Under the pieces are notes generated by a model. The model was not told the origin of the DNA, ran no database searches, and saw only the letters and a list, made by a program, of their open reading frames with translations. The position numbers and the translations under genes were made by a program. DNA of 64,000 nucleotides from Brevundimonas naejangsanensis (lineage in GTDB: Bacteria > Pseudomonadota > Alphaproteobacteria > Caulobacterales > Caulobacteraceae): contig NZ_CP015614.1 of assembly GCF_000635915.2 (NCBI RefSeq), forward strand, positions 603,501 through 667,500. The letters run 5' to 3'. Of the stretch, positions 34,123-41,805 are shown piece after piece; the stretch's first letter is position 1, and every line of letters starts with the position of its first letter.

Positions 34123-34965
34123 TCAGGCGCTCTTCAGCCGGGCGTGAACGGCGGGGAAACGGCTCCATAACCGTTCGCGCCAGGGGGCGTCGGGCGCGAG
34201 CCAGTCCGTGATCAGCGGCCGCTCTTCCAGTCCCAAATGACGCGCGACCGACCAGGCTGTGGCCAGGTTGGAGGACAGGATCGGGATATCCGTTTCCTCG
34301 CTGGCGACGGCCAGGGCGGCCAGGCTTGGCGCGCCCGTTCCCATGACGATCACGGCGTCGGCGACGCCCGCCTTCAGGCCTTGGCGCAGCCCTGTCAGCA
34401 GGGTGGCGGCCGTCTGGCCGTAGATCGGGTGGGTCGCGCCATGCGCGAGGGGCGACTGGATGACAGCGGCCACATCATATCCCGCCGCGCGCCAGTGGTC
34501 CTGAGCGGCCTCGGTCAAGGCAGAAGGGTAAGGGCTGACCAGGGTGATGCGCTGCGCCCTCAGCGATTGCAGGCCATCCTTCAGCGCATCGGCGGCGCAG
34601 ACGACGGGGCAGGGCCCGTGGCGACGCTCCAGCGCTTCCGGCCGACGCCGCGAAGGGCCCAGCAGATAGGTCGAGCCGGTGCAGGCGAACGCAACGGCGT
34701 CCAGCGGCGCGTCCCCGAAAGGGGCCAGCCATTCCTCAAGCCGCGTCTCATAGGCCCTCAGCCTGGCGCTCATCTCGGAAGCGGGCGCATACATGCGCGC
34801 TGTCAGCAGGTTCACGTCCGGCGGCAACAGCAGCGACAGCTCGGGCTCGGCGGTCGGGTTTTCGGCCGGGGTCAGCAGGGCGACCACGCCGCGCGCGCCC
34901 AGATCGGGCCGATCGTGCTCCACACCGGATGCAGCGTGAACAGGGGGCGGCGAGATTGAAGGCAT
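34123..34965 (-). CDS. Asp/Glu racemase superfamily protein (maleate isomerase / arylmalonate decarboxylase-like)
   Basis: 280 residues. LGARGVVALLTPAENPTAEPELSLLLPP resembles the N-terminus of maleate cis-trans isomerases. FACTGSTYLLG carries the first active-site cysteine. The second half motif VIVMGTGAPSLAAL lacks the second cysteine normally used by two-cysteine maleate isomerases, so the chemistry may be decarboxylation or a one-base isomerisation. It is divergent from the methyltransferase, sharing a perfect class 1 palindrome. In nicotinate-type pathways this family makes fumarate from maleate; the role here is inferred. Confidence 0.78.
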   Translation of the reverse strand: MPSISPPPVHAASGVEHDRPDLGARGVVALLTPAENPTAEPELSLLLPPDVNLLTARMYAPASEMSARLRAYETRLEEWLAPFGDAPLDAVAFACTGSTYLLGPSRRRPEALERRHGPCPVVCAADALKDGLQSLRAQRITLVSPYPSALTEAAQDHWRAAGYDVAAVIQSPLAHGATHPIYGQTAATLLTGLRQGLKAGVADAVIVMGTGAPSLAALAVASEETDIPILSSNLATAWSVARHLGLEERPLITDWLAPDAPWRERLWSRFPAVHARLKSA

Positions 34966-34999
34966 GGTCCGATCCGACGAAGAGACTTCCGCATAAGAG

Positions 35000-35015
35000 G
35001 TATTTGAGATAATAC
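35000..35015. promoter_or_regulatory. Perfect class 1 palindrome between the racemase-family gene and the methyltransferase
   Basis: GTATT, six bases (TGAGAT), AATAC. All five arm positions pair. It is 35 bases from the minus-strand gene and 43 bases from the plus-strand gene and could serve both. GT...AC ends fit the general GntR operator shape. Confidence 0.75.
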
Positions 35016-35057
35016 ATCATGAAAGGCTGAACGCCAGTCGAACATGGAGGAGAGCGC

Positions 35058-36218
35058 ATGATCATCGACCGTACGGCCACCCATGAGCTTCTGGCGCGGC
35101 CGCTTCACGACGAGGCGGCGCGCACCCAGTACATCGTGCAGTTGAAAAACCGGCTGCGCCGCTATGAGGACGCCAACAAGGTCGCCCTGGACGCCCGCGC
35201 TGGGCCCGCCTTCAAGGCCGCCTCGGGCAGGGCGCCCGAAACCGTCGAGGACATCACGGCGGCCATGGTCCGTGATCCTTTCTATCAGATCTGGAGCGCC
35301 TTCAGCCGCAGCGCTCAGGACGTCATGTGGAACTCGGTGGGAGAGACCATTCATCGCGAACTGCCGCGCATGAAGGAGGTCGCCGTCAGTCTGGCCCAGG
35401 CGCCGGCGGGCGGCAGCTGCGAAACCAGCCCCGACTTTGCGGCTCCGGCCGACGCCTATGCCGGCCACATCCACGGCCAGCCCGGCGGCTATATGCTGGG
35501 CGAGGGTTCAGCCGACGACTTCACGGCCGGGGCCTTCTATGAAAGCGGGGGCAACGCCTATTCTCTGGGCGTCGGCATCGGCACGCGCGACTCCAAGTCT
35601 GCGGCCGTCATTGAATTCCTGGCTGAGCGTTATCCCGGCTTCAAGCCGCGTCGCATTCTGGATCTGGCCTGTTCTTCGGGCGGCGCCACGGTCGGCTATG
35701 CGGCGGCCTTTCCCGAGGCCGAGGTCTACGGCGTCGACGTGGCGCCGGGCCTGCTGCGCTACGCCCATATCCGGGCCGAGGCGATGGGATTGAAGGCGCA
35801 CTTCCGTCAGATGGATGCGGGCGCCATGCCGTTCGAGGACGAAAGCTTTGATCTGGTCGTGTCGCACAACATGATGCACGAGGTCTCGCGCGCTTCGCTC
35901 GGCCGCATTTTCAGCGAGGCGCGCCGCGTCCTGCGCCCCGGCGGCGTGGTCGTGCATCAGGACGTGCCGATGAAGGGCGCCGATTTCAGCGCCTTCGAGA
36001 AGTTCATCTTCGCCTGGCAGACCAAGAACAACGACGAACCCTTCTGGGACGAGTTCCTGGCGACACAGGCGCCGGACGTCATGCTCGAAGCGGGTTTCGC
36101 GGCTGACGAAGTGCTGGAGACGACGGTGCGGATGCGGGACGGCCCGCGCGCCTGGTATATCGTGCTGGGCGAGAAGCCCGACGCTGAGGGACGTCGCGGC
36201 ACGGCTCTCACCCGCTGA
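35058..36218 (+). CDS. Class I SAM-dependent methyltransferase
   Basis: 386 residues. The C-terminal ~200 residues form a Rossmann methyltransferase: SAM motif RRILDLACSSGGATVGYA, acidic loop VYGVDVAPGLLRYAHIRAEAMGLKAHF (by position ~225-250), GAMPFEDESFDLVVSHNMMHEV, and FSEARRVLRPGGVVVHQD. The first ~150 residues are an extra helical region of unknown function (LKNRLRRYEDANKVALDARAG). A strong GGAGGAG site precedes the start. The acceptor is unknown; within a catabolic island it may modify the substrate or an intermediate, or be a repurposed enzyme. Confidence 0.85.
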   Translation: MIIDRTATHELLARPLHDEAARTQYIVQLKNRLRRYEDANKVALDARAGPAFKAASGRAPETVEDITAAMVRDPFYQIWSAFSRSAQDVMWNSVGETIHRELPRMKEVAVSLAQAPAGGSCETSPDFAAPADAYAGHIHGQPGGYMLGEGSADDFTAGAFYESGGNAYSLGVGIGTRDSKSAAVIEFLAERYPGFKPRRILDLACSSGGATVGYAAAFPEAEVYGVDVAPGLLRYAHIRAEAMGLKAHFRQMDAGAMPFEDESFDLVVSHNMMHEVSRASLGRIFSEARRVLRPGGVVVHQDVPMKGADFSAFEKFIFAWQTKNNDEPFWDEFLATQAPDVMLEAGFAADEVLETTVRMRDGPRAWYIVLGEKPDAEGRRGTALTR

Positions 36219-36240
36219 TCGACCCGGCGATCAAATGATG

Positions 36241-36278
36241 AAAAAGGCCCCGGACGCATCGCCGTCCGGGGCCTTTTT
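36241..36278. terminator. Strong bidirectional terminator
   Basis: AAAAAGGCCCCGGACG / CGTCCGGGGCCTTTTT with a six-base loop: an 11-base GC stem flanked by A5 and T5, so it works on both strands. It ends the methyltransferase transcript and blocks readthrough from the receptor. Confidence 0.9.
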
Positions 36279-36315
36279 GCATCACCGGCCAGAAGCTGCC
36301 CGAGGCCGGGGCCTC

Positions 36316-36350
36316 AAAGAAAAAGGGCCCGCAGCGTGAACTGCGGGCCC
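36316..36350 (-). terminator. Intrinsic terminator of the receptor gene
   Basis: Ten-base stem GGGCCCGCAG / CTGCGGGCCC at 36325-36350, with a T-rich tail on the minus strand (complement of the A-run at 36316-36324). It lies 22 bases after the receptor stop. Confidence 0.88.
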
Positions 36351-36371
36351 AACCAACTTCCGGAAGGCAGG

Positions 36372-38528
36372 TCAGAAGTTGGCTTCGTAGGTCAGGCCGA
36401 TCTGACGACCGCGCGGCAGGGAGCCCACAAAGCCGCGACGGTTGGTGGTGAAGTCCGAATAGCGGACGATGCCGACAGGATCGATGTTGTCGAAGATGTT
36501 GCGGCCGAACAGGATCACCCGGTGCGGGCCGCGCTCCCACCCCAGCTGCACGTTGGCGGTGTCGCGGCCGTCCACCCAGGCGAGGTTGGCGACCTGATCA
36601 TACTTCTTGGAGCGGAAGGAATAGGTGCCGTCGACGAAGAAGCGGTTCTCGCCGACGTACCAGGCGTAGTTGCTGCCCAGGGAGTACTGGATCTTGGGCG
36701 CGTTGGGGATCGCCTTGCCGCTGACGTCGCCGTCGCCCCCGGTCAGGGTGGCGAAGTCCGGGTCGAACGCATTGGTGTATTCGGAATCCGCATAGGCGAA
36801 GGTGCCGCGCACGGACCAGTCGGAAGTGATCTTGGCCTGGGCCTCGACCTCGACGCCCTTGACCTCGACCTCGCCGACATTGCGGATGAAGGAGACGGTT
36901 TCGGTCGAGGACAGGTTGGCCACCTGGGTCATCTGCTGGTTCGACCAGTCGATATAGTAGCCGGCGACGTTCAGGCGGACACGGCGATCGAACAGATCGC
37001 TCTTGAAGCCCAGTTCATAGTTCCAGGCGGTCTCTTCGCCGTAGGAGCGATCCGCGGGGCTCAGGCGCACGTCGGTGTTGAAGCCGCCCGGCTTGTTGCC
37101 GCGCGCCACCAGGCCATAAAACATCAGGTCGTCAGTGGCCTTATACGACATGGTGAAGCGCGGGTTGGTCGAGCGATAGGTCGCTTCGTAATCGAAGTTG
37201 GAATCGCCGCCGGTCAGGTGGAGCTTTTCTTCGGCGACCCGCACTTCGGCCGTGCCCGACAGCTTGTCGGTGAAGTCGAAGCCGACCAGGCCGAAGGCGG
37301 CCAGGTTTTCCGTTTCGATCGTGCCGTTGTCCTGCAGGGCGCGTGAGACATAGCGATAACGCCCGTCCCAGCGGTCGCTGTTGAAATAATAGGCCCCGGC
37401 CATCCAGTGCAGGCGTTCGCCGCGCGGCGAGGCGATGCGGAACTCCTGGCTGAAGCCCTTGATGTTCACCCGGTCGTCGACATGCAGCGAGCCGCCCAGC
37501 AGGCGCTGGGGCAGGTAATCAAGGTCGGCCTTTCGGTGCTCTTCGGAGTCGTTATAGGCGCTGATCGAGGTCAGGGTGTAGCCGCCGTGATCGTATTCGG
37601 CGGTCAGGCTCAGACGGCCGGTCTTGCGTTCAACGCCGCCGCCGCCGATTTCATCCAGATTCAGGCCGATCATGTCGGGCGTGACGTTGATGGCGCCGCA
37701 ATAATACTGGGTGCGCGTGTTCAGATAGCAGTTGTTGGCGCTCGAGCGTTGGATCGCCATCGGCTCGTGGCCGTCGTTGTTATGGGCGTACGAGCCGCGC
37801 AGGATGAAGCTCAGTTCCGACGTCGGCGTGTACATCAGCGCCAGGGTGCCGCCGACGGTCTTTTCCTGACCGGTGGTCTTGCCGTCGCTGGGCGTGCCGG
37901 GCGCGTTGTTCCGGTACTCGCCGCCATAGGTGTAGTAGTTGACGGACGCCTGGGCCGACAGCACGTCCTTCACCAGCGGCCCGCTGAGGCCCATCAGGAA
38001 GTTGTATTCGTCATGCTCGGCCGCGGTGGCGCGGATCAGGGCCTCGACGTCCTGCGACGGCTTGCGTGTCGTGTAGCTGATCGCGCCCGAGAAGGTCTGG
38101 CGGCCGTACAGGGCCGACTGCGGTCCCTTGATCACCTCGACCTGATCGACGAAGGCCATTTCGGTGGCGAACAGGCTGTCCGGGATATAGACGCCGTCGA
38201 TGAAGGAGGCGGCGTTGGGCGCGCCGAAGACGTTGGCCTGGCCGCGAATGACCGGGCGCTCGAAGCGGCGGCCCTGGTCTTTCTCGATGTTCAGACCCGG
38301 CGCGATCGAGGACAGATCCGTAACGTCTCGAATGCCGCGACGCTGCATTTCCTCGGCATTCAGGGCGGTAATGGCCAGCGGGACCTCTTGCAGACGCTCG
38401 CTGGTCTTGCGTGCGGTGACTATGATGTCATCGACCTGGGCGGTTTCTTGGGCTGCGGCGACGCTGGCCAGGACGCTGAAGCCGGCCGCGACGGCAGTCA
38501 TGGCTAAGGCGTGGGTACAATGTTTCAC
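36372..38528 (-). CDS. TonB-dependent receptor of the catabolic island
   Basis: 718-residue outer-membrane receptor. The signal peptide ends VAAAQ; the TonB box region DDIIVTARKTSERLQEVPLAIT leads into the plug (DVTDLSSIAPGLNI, VEVIKGPQSALYGRQTFSGAISY). The barrel ends in TYEANF. The start is taken as GTG at 38528 with GGGGAG five bases upstream; a start at 38594 would include the palindrome at 38564 and a long non-signal leader. This sub-type (DDIIVTA...LQEVP) is widespread in sphingomonads and Caulobacter for aromatic and plant-derived compounds. The operator suggests it imports the island's substrate. Confidence 0.92.
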   Translation of the reverse strand: MKHCTHALAMTAVAAGFSVLASVAAAQETAQVDDIIVTARKTSERLQEVPLAITALNAEEMQRRGIRDVTDLSSIAPGLNIEKDQGRRFERPVIRGQANVFGAPNAASFIDGVYIPDSLFATEMAFVDQVEVIKGPQSALYGRQTFSGAISYTTRKPSQDVEALIRATAAEHDEYNFLMGLSGPLVKDVLSAQASVNYYTYGGEYRNNAPGTPSDGKTTGQEKTVGGTLALMYTPTSELSFILRGSYAHNNDGHEPMAIQRSSANNCYLNTRTQYYCGAINVTPDMIGLNLDEIGGGGVERKTGRLSLTAEYDHGGYTLTSISAYNDSEEHRKADLDYLPQRLLGGSLHVDDRVNIKGFSQEFRIASPRGERLHWMAGAYYFNSDRWDGRYRYVSRALQDNGTIETENLAAFGLVGFDFTDKLSGTAEVRVAEEKLHLTGGDSNFDYEATYRSTNPRFTMSYKATDDLMFYGLVARGNKPGGFNTDVRLSPADRSYGEETAWNYELGFKSDLFDRRVRLNVAGYYIDWSNQQMTQVANLSSTETVSFIRNVGEVEVKGVEVEAQAKITSDWSVRGTFAYADSEYTNAFDPDFATLTGGDGDVSGKAIPNAPKIQYSLGSNYAWYVGENRFFVDGTYSFRSKKYDQVANLAWVDGRDTANVQLGWERGPHRVILFGRNIFDNIDPVGIVRYSDFTTNRRGFVGSLPRGRQIGLTYEANF

Positions 38529-38563
38529 GGTGGCTCCCCTGTCATGCCCTCTTGGCCGAGCAT

Positions 38564-38579
38564 GTATCTTTATGAATAC
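38564..38579. promoter_or_regulatory. Class 1 palindrome upstream of the receptor
   Basis: GTATC, six bases (TTTATG), AATAC; four of five arm positions pair. It is 36 bases before the GTG start, matching the distances at 32293 and 35000. Confidence 0.6.
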
Positions 38580-38985
38580 GTGCGATGTCGACATAACCTG
38601 AGCTTTCTGTCAATCAGTCCGCGTGAAAACCTGACAAACGCACGCGACGAGCCGTGCCGTTCGGTCGTCCCAGGGCTGGCCTAGAATTTAGAGGTATTCA
38701 AATGCACTCGTCATGGCTGGGCCGTGCGCGCAAGGCGCTGTCGTGCGGGCCCGCCCCCCGATAGCGCACGGTGGTCCGCTCGACGCCCAGAGCATGACCC
38801 TCCCGACTTTCGCCTAACTCCTAGGCGGACTGCAGGTGACCGGTCGCCTCGCGCCAACCGGCGGGCCTGACCGCCTTTCTCTCCAGCAGGTCCTTTCGAG
38901 GTTCAGCGTGTGACGCCAGCGCGGCTGATCCAGAGGTCGGGATGGGGCGTATTGTGCGCGGGTGCGGTTTGGAGTTCCGACGGTC
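38580..38985. other. Intergenic region, no gene seen
   Basis: About 400 bases upstream of the receptor and the DCC-family gene. Apart from the receptor promoter side, I see no conserved motif, hairpin or reading frame that I would defend. Confidence 0.4.
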
Positions 38986-39390
38986 GTGAAGCGCTTACCT
39001 CATCAGGCAGAGCCGGCGGATTCCGGGATGATCGTCTACTACGACGGCGGGTGCCCGCTCTGCTCTCGGGAAATCAGGGTGATGCGGCGGCTGGACCGTC
39101 ACAGGCGTTTGTCCTTCCTCGACGTGACGCGGCACGATGTGGGGGATATGGACCGCGACGCGCTGCTCCGTCAGTTTCATGTGCGCGGGACCGACGGTCA
39201 GACCGTTAGCGGAGCCGCAGCCTTCGCCGCCGTCTGGCGCGAGCTTCCGGCCTTGAACTGGCTTGGCCGACTGGCGACAATCCGACCTGTCGCCGCAGTT
39301 CTGGAGTGGGCCTACCGAGGCTTCCTGCGCCTTCGTCCTCGCCTGCAGAGGGTCGTTCGCCGCCTGGAACGCGAAGGCGAGGGGGTATGA
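38986..39390 (+). CDS. Thiol-disulfide oxidoreductase DCC-family protein (DUF393)
   Basis: About 134 residues. The family motif is clear: IVYYDGGCPLCSREIRVM with the CxxC, then LSFLDVTRHD and a C-terminal helix pair (ALNWLGRLATIRPVAAVLEWAYRGFLRLRP, by position). The start is uncertain: GTG at 38986 with GGAG about ten bases upstream, or ATG at 39028 directly before the motif. Its stop overlaps the DUF3429 gene (ATGA). Function is a presumed redox protein; partners unknown. Confidence 0.85.
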   Translation: MKRLPHQAEPADSGMIVYYDGGCPLCSREIRVMRRLDRHRRLSFLDVTRHDVGDMDRDALLRQFHVRGTDGQTVSGAAAFAAVWRELPALNWLGRLATIRPVAAVLEWAYRGFLRLRPRLQRVVRRLEREGEGV

Positions 39391-39827
39391 TGCAGGCCCC
39401 GCGCTCAGCGATGATCCTGGGCTGGTCCGGCATTATACCCTTCGCCGGCCTTGTGGGGGCTCTGGCGTTTGGGCTGGGCGATTCTGATCAGGTCGCGGGC
39501 GCCCTTCGGCTGTACGGCGCGATTATTCTGTCCTTCATGGGCGGCGTCCACTGGGGCGTCGCGACGTTGAGAAATGAAGATAAGGCGCCGCCTTATGCCG
39601 TCAGCGTCCTGCCCGCGCTGTGGGCCTTTGCCATGGGGTTCGCCCCGACGACGATCGGTCTGGTCGGGCTCGCCGCCGGTTTCTGCCTCCTGCTGGCCTA
39701 TGATCTGAGATGCGTCCGGCGTGGCGACCTTCCGCAATGGTATGGTCGGATCCGTGTATGGCTCACCTTGGCAGTCTGCGTTTGCCTGATCGCGGCGTCC
39801 GCCGTGCTCCTGACCGCTAGACTTTGA
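39387..39827 (+). CDS. DUF3429-family membrane protein
   Basis: 146 residues with four to five hydrophobic helices. LGWSGIIPFAGLVGAL and LYGAIILSFMGGVHWGVA are the DUF3429 signature blocks, the latter with a conserved GxxHW. Two adjacent ATG codons (39387, 39390) are possible starts and both overlap the DCC gene stop. In other bacteria DUF3429 genes sit near photolyase or DCC genes, as here. Role unknown. Confidence 0.82.
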   Translation: MMQAPRSAMILGWSGIIPFAGLVGALAFGLGDSDQVAGALRLYGAIILSFMGGVHWGVATLRNEDKAPPYAVSVLPALWAFAMGFAPTTIGLVGLAAGFCLLLAYDLRCVRRGDLPQWYGRIRVWLTLAVCVCLIAASAVLLTARL

Positions 39828-39890
39828 CGCCGAGATCGCGGGTCTTCCCCAGGATCTGAGCCGCATCGTCGCCGAGCGCCGCGCTGACCT

Positions 39891-41471
39891 TCACCGGCCT
39901 AAGCCTTCGTCCGCGCCGCTGATCGGCGCAGCGCCGAGAGCCAGCCGCGCGGCTTCCGCCTCTGCCAGCAAGGCGGCGCGTTTCGCCTCTCCGAAGCCGT
40001 CCAGCGTGCGATAGGGCATGGCCAGGCGGGCGTTGTGGCGAAGGCGCGGGCGATTGCGTTCCAGGAAGCCCCAGTAGAGACGGTTGAACGGACAGGCGCC
40101 ATCGCCGCTCTTGCCCTTCACGTCATAGCGACAGCCGCCGCAGTAGTCGCTCATGCGCTGGATATAGGCGCCGGACGCCGCGTAGGGCTTGGAGCCGACG
40201 ATCCCCCCGTCCGCAAAGGTCGCCATGCCCCGCGTGTTCGGCATCTCGACCCACTCATAGGCGTCGGCATAGACGGTCATGTACCAGTCATCGACGGCGT
40301 CGGGATGAACCCCCAGCATCATGGCCAGATTGCCGGTGATCATCAGGCGCTGGATATGGTGGGCGTAGGCGTTGGCGCGGGTGGCGGACACCACGTCGGC
40401 GACGCAGGCCATGTCCGTCTCGCCTGACCAGAAGAACCAGGGCAGGGTGCGGTCCGCGTCCAGAAAGTTCATGCGCCCGTACTCGGGCGTTTTCAGCCAA
40501 TAAACGCCGCGCACGAACTCTCGCCACCCCAGAATCTGGCGGATGAAGCCCTCGACCGCGTTCAGGGGCGCGGCGCCGGCCCGATAGACGGCTTCGGCTC
40601 GTCGGCAGACGTCCAGCGGGTCCAGCAGGCCCATGTTGATCGCCGTCGAGACCAGGCCGTGCCACATCCAGGGCTCGCCGTGGGCCATGGCGTCCTGCCA
40701 GTCGCCGAAGGCGGGCAGGATGCGCGCCAGAAAGGTCTCCAGCGCGGCCTCGGCCTCCTCGACCGTGGTCGGCCATCCGAAATCGTCCAGATCGCCGAAA
40801 TGGTCGGGAAACAGGCGCGCGACGTCAGCGATCGCGCCTTGGGTCGTCGCCGAAGGGGCGGTGCGCAGCCGGGTCGGCGGGCGCAGTCCCCGGGTCAGCT
40901 TCTTGCGGTTCTCGGCGTCGAAGTTCCAGCGACCGCCCGCAGGCTCGGCGCCGTCCATCAGCAGGCCCGTTTCGCGGCGCATCTCGCGATAGAAATACTC
41001 CATTCTGAGTTCGCGCTTGTCGGCGGCCCAGCGTCGAAAACGGGCATGGGAACAGATGAAGCGCCGGTCCTCGCGGATCTCGACCGGCAGGCCGGCGGTC
41101 GCGGCGAATGCCGCGAAGGCTTCGGCCAGCCTGACCTCGCCGGGCTCGGTGATCACGACGCGGGCATAGGCGCCGTTCGTCAGCGCGCGGTGCAGCTCGC
41201 CTATGATGGAATGCGTGTTGTCGGGGTCGTCGATGCGGACATAGCGAACCGTCACGCCTTGCGCCGCCAGCCGGTTCGCGTGCGCGCGCATGGCGCCGAA
41301 GGTCAGCGCGATCTTCTGCTTGTGATGGCGCACATAGGTCGCCTCGTCCCGCACCTCCGCCATCAGCACGACGTCGCGCGTCGCCTCCAGATCAGTCAGG
41401 CCGGCAAGGCTGTCTGAAAGCTGATCGCCGAGTACCAGCCGCAGGACCCTCGCGTCATCCACCCGCGTCAT
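39891..41471 (-). CDS. Cryptochrome/photolyase-related protein with iron-sulfur cluster (PhrB/FeS-BCP type)
   Basis: 526-residue flavoprotein of the bacterial (6-4) photolyase group. The N-terminal alpha/beta domain begins VLRLVLGDQLSDSL. The C-terminal FAD domain carries ILGWREFVRGVYW, HHIQRLMITGNLAMMLGVHP and DWYMTVYADAYEWVEMPNTRGMATFADGG. Three of the four cluster cysteines are evident in YCGGCRYDVKGKSGDGACPFN; the fourth is likely in LDVCRRAEAVYRAG. It repairs UV lesions in light. The start overlaps the DUF2256 stop (ATGA), indicating coupled translation. Confidence 0.92.
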   Translation of the reverse strand: MTRVDDARVLRLVLGDQLSDSLAGLTDLEATRDVVLMAEVRDEATYVRHHKQKIALTFGAMRAHANRLAAQGVTVRYVRIDDPDNTHSIIGELHRALTNGAYARVVITEPGEVRLAEAFAAFAATAGLPVEIREDRRFICSHARFRRWAADKRELRMEYFYREMRRETGLLMDGAEPAGGRWNFDAENRKKLTRGLRPPTRLRTAPSATTQGAIADVARLFPDHFGDLDDFGWPTTVEEAEAALETFLARILPAFGDWQDAMAHGEPWMWHGLVSTAINMGLLDPLDVCRRAEAVYRAGAAPLNAVEGFIRQILGWREFVRGVYWLKTPEYGRMNFLDADRTLPWFFWSGETDMACVADVVSATRANAYAHHIQRLMITGNLAMMLGVHPDAVDDWYMTVYADAYEWVEMPNTRGMATFADGGIVGSKPYAASGAYIQRMSDYCGGCRYDVKGKSGDGACPFNRLYWGFLERNRPRLRHNARLAMPYRTLDGFGEAKRAALLAEAEAARLALGAAPISGADEGLGR

Positions 41472-41656
41472 GACGGCATCGACGAAGAACGGACAGGCTT
41501 GCCCGCCTCTTCGACGGGCGTCTTTCGGGAGGCGCAACGCGCGCTGCAGTAGATCACGTTCGGCCAGTCTCTTTGCCATTTCTTGCGCCACGCGAAGGGC
41601 CGGGCGCAGACGGGGCAGGTCTTGGAAGGCAGGTCCTTCTTCTGAACTCGCCGCAT
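41468..41656 (-). CDS. DUF2256-family small zinc-ribbon-like protein
   Basis: 62 residues with four cysteines in KTCPVCARPFAWRKKW and YCSARCASRK, the DUF2256 signature. The spacing suggests one metal site. The start at 41656 (ATG) is preferred over GTG at 41665. It is translated directly before the photolyase with a 4-base overlap, and this pairing recurs in many genomes (known association). It may support cluster assembly or folding of the photolyase; that is inference. Confidence 0.85.
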   Translation of the reverse strand: MRRVQKKDLPSKTCPVCARPFAWRKKWQRDWPNVIYCSARCASRKTPVEEAGKPVRSSSMPS

Positions 41657-41805
41657 CCAAGTCACCTACCGCCCTGCAAGAGGGGTCCCGCCTCAGTCCG
41701 GCTTTATTACGCTCCAGCCCTTGGTTGGATCAGGTCTAGCCGCCTCCATTGAGCGGACCGTCGAGGAAGGGGCGGCTTTGGGGCCTGTCGAGGGGCCCTT
41801 TCTCT

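Noticed and set aside
38529-38594. Receptor start at 38594
   Set aside because: It would put the operator-like palindrome in the coding region and add a non-signal leader; GTG at 38528 has a good ribosome-binding site and signal peptide.
38690-38712. Extra class 1-like site (GAGGTATTCAAATGC)
   Set aside because: Only the left arm matches; the right arm six bases on is CACTC.
39817-39894. 25-codon minus-strand frame after the photolyase, starting at a GTG that overlaps its stop
   Set aside because: Coding-like residues (ALGDDAAQIL) but too short, overlaps the end of the convergent gene and has no ribosome-binding site of its own.
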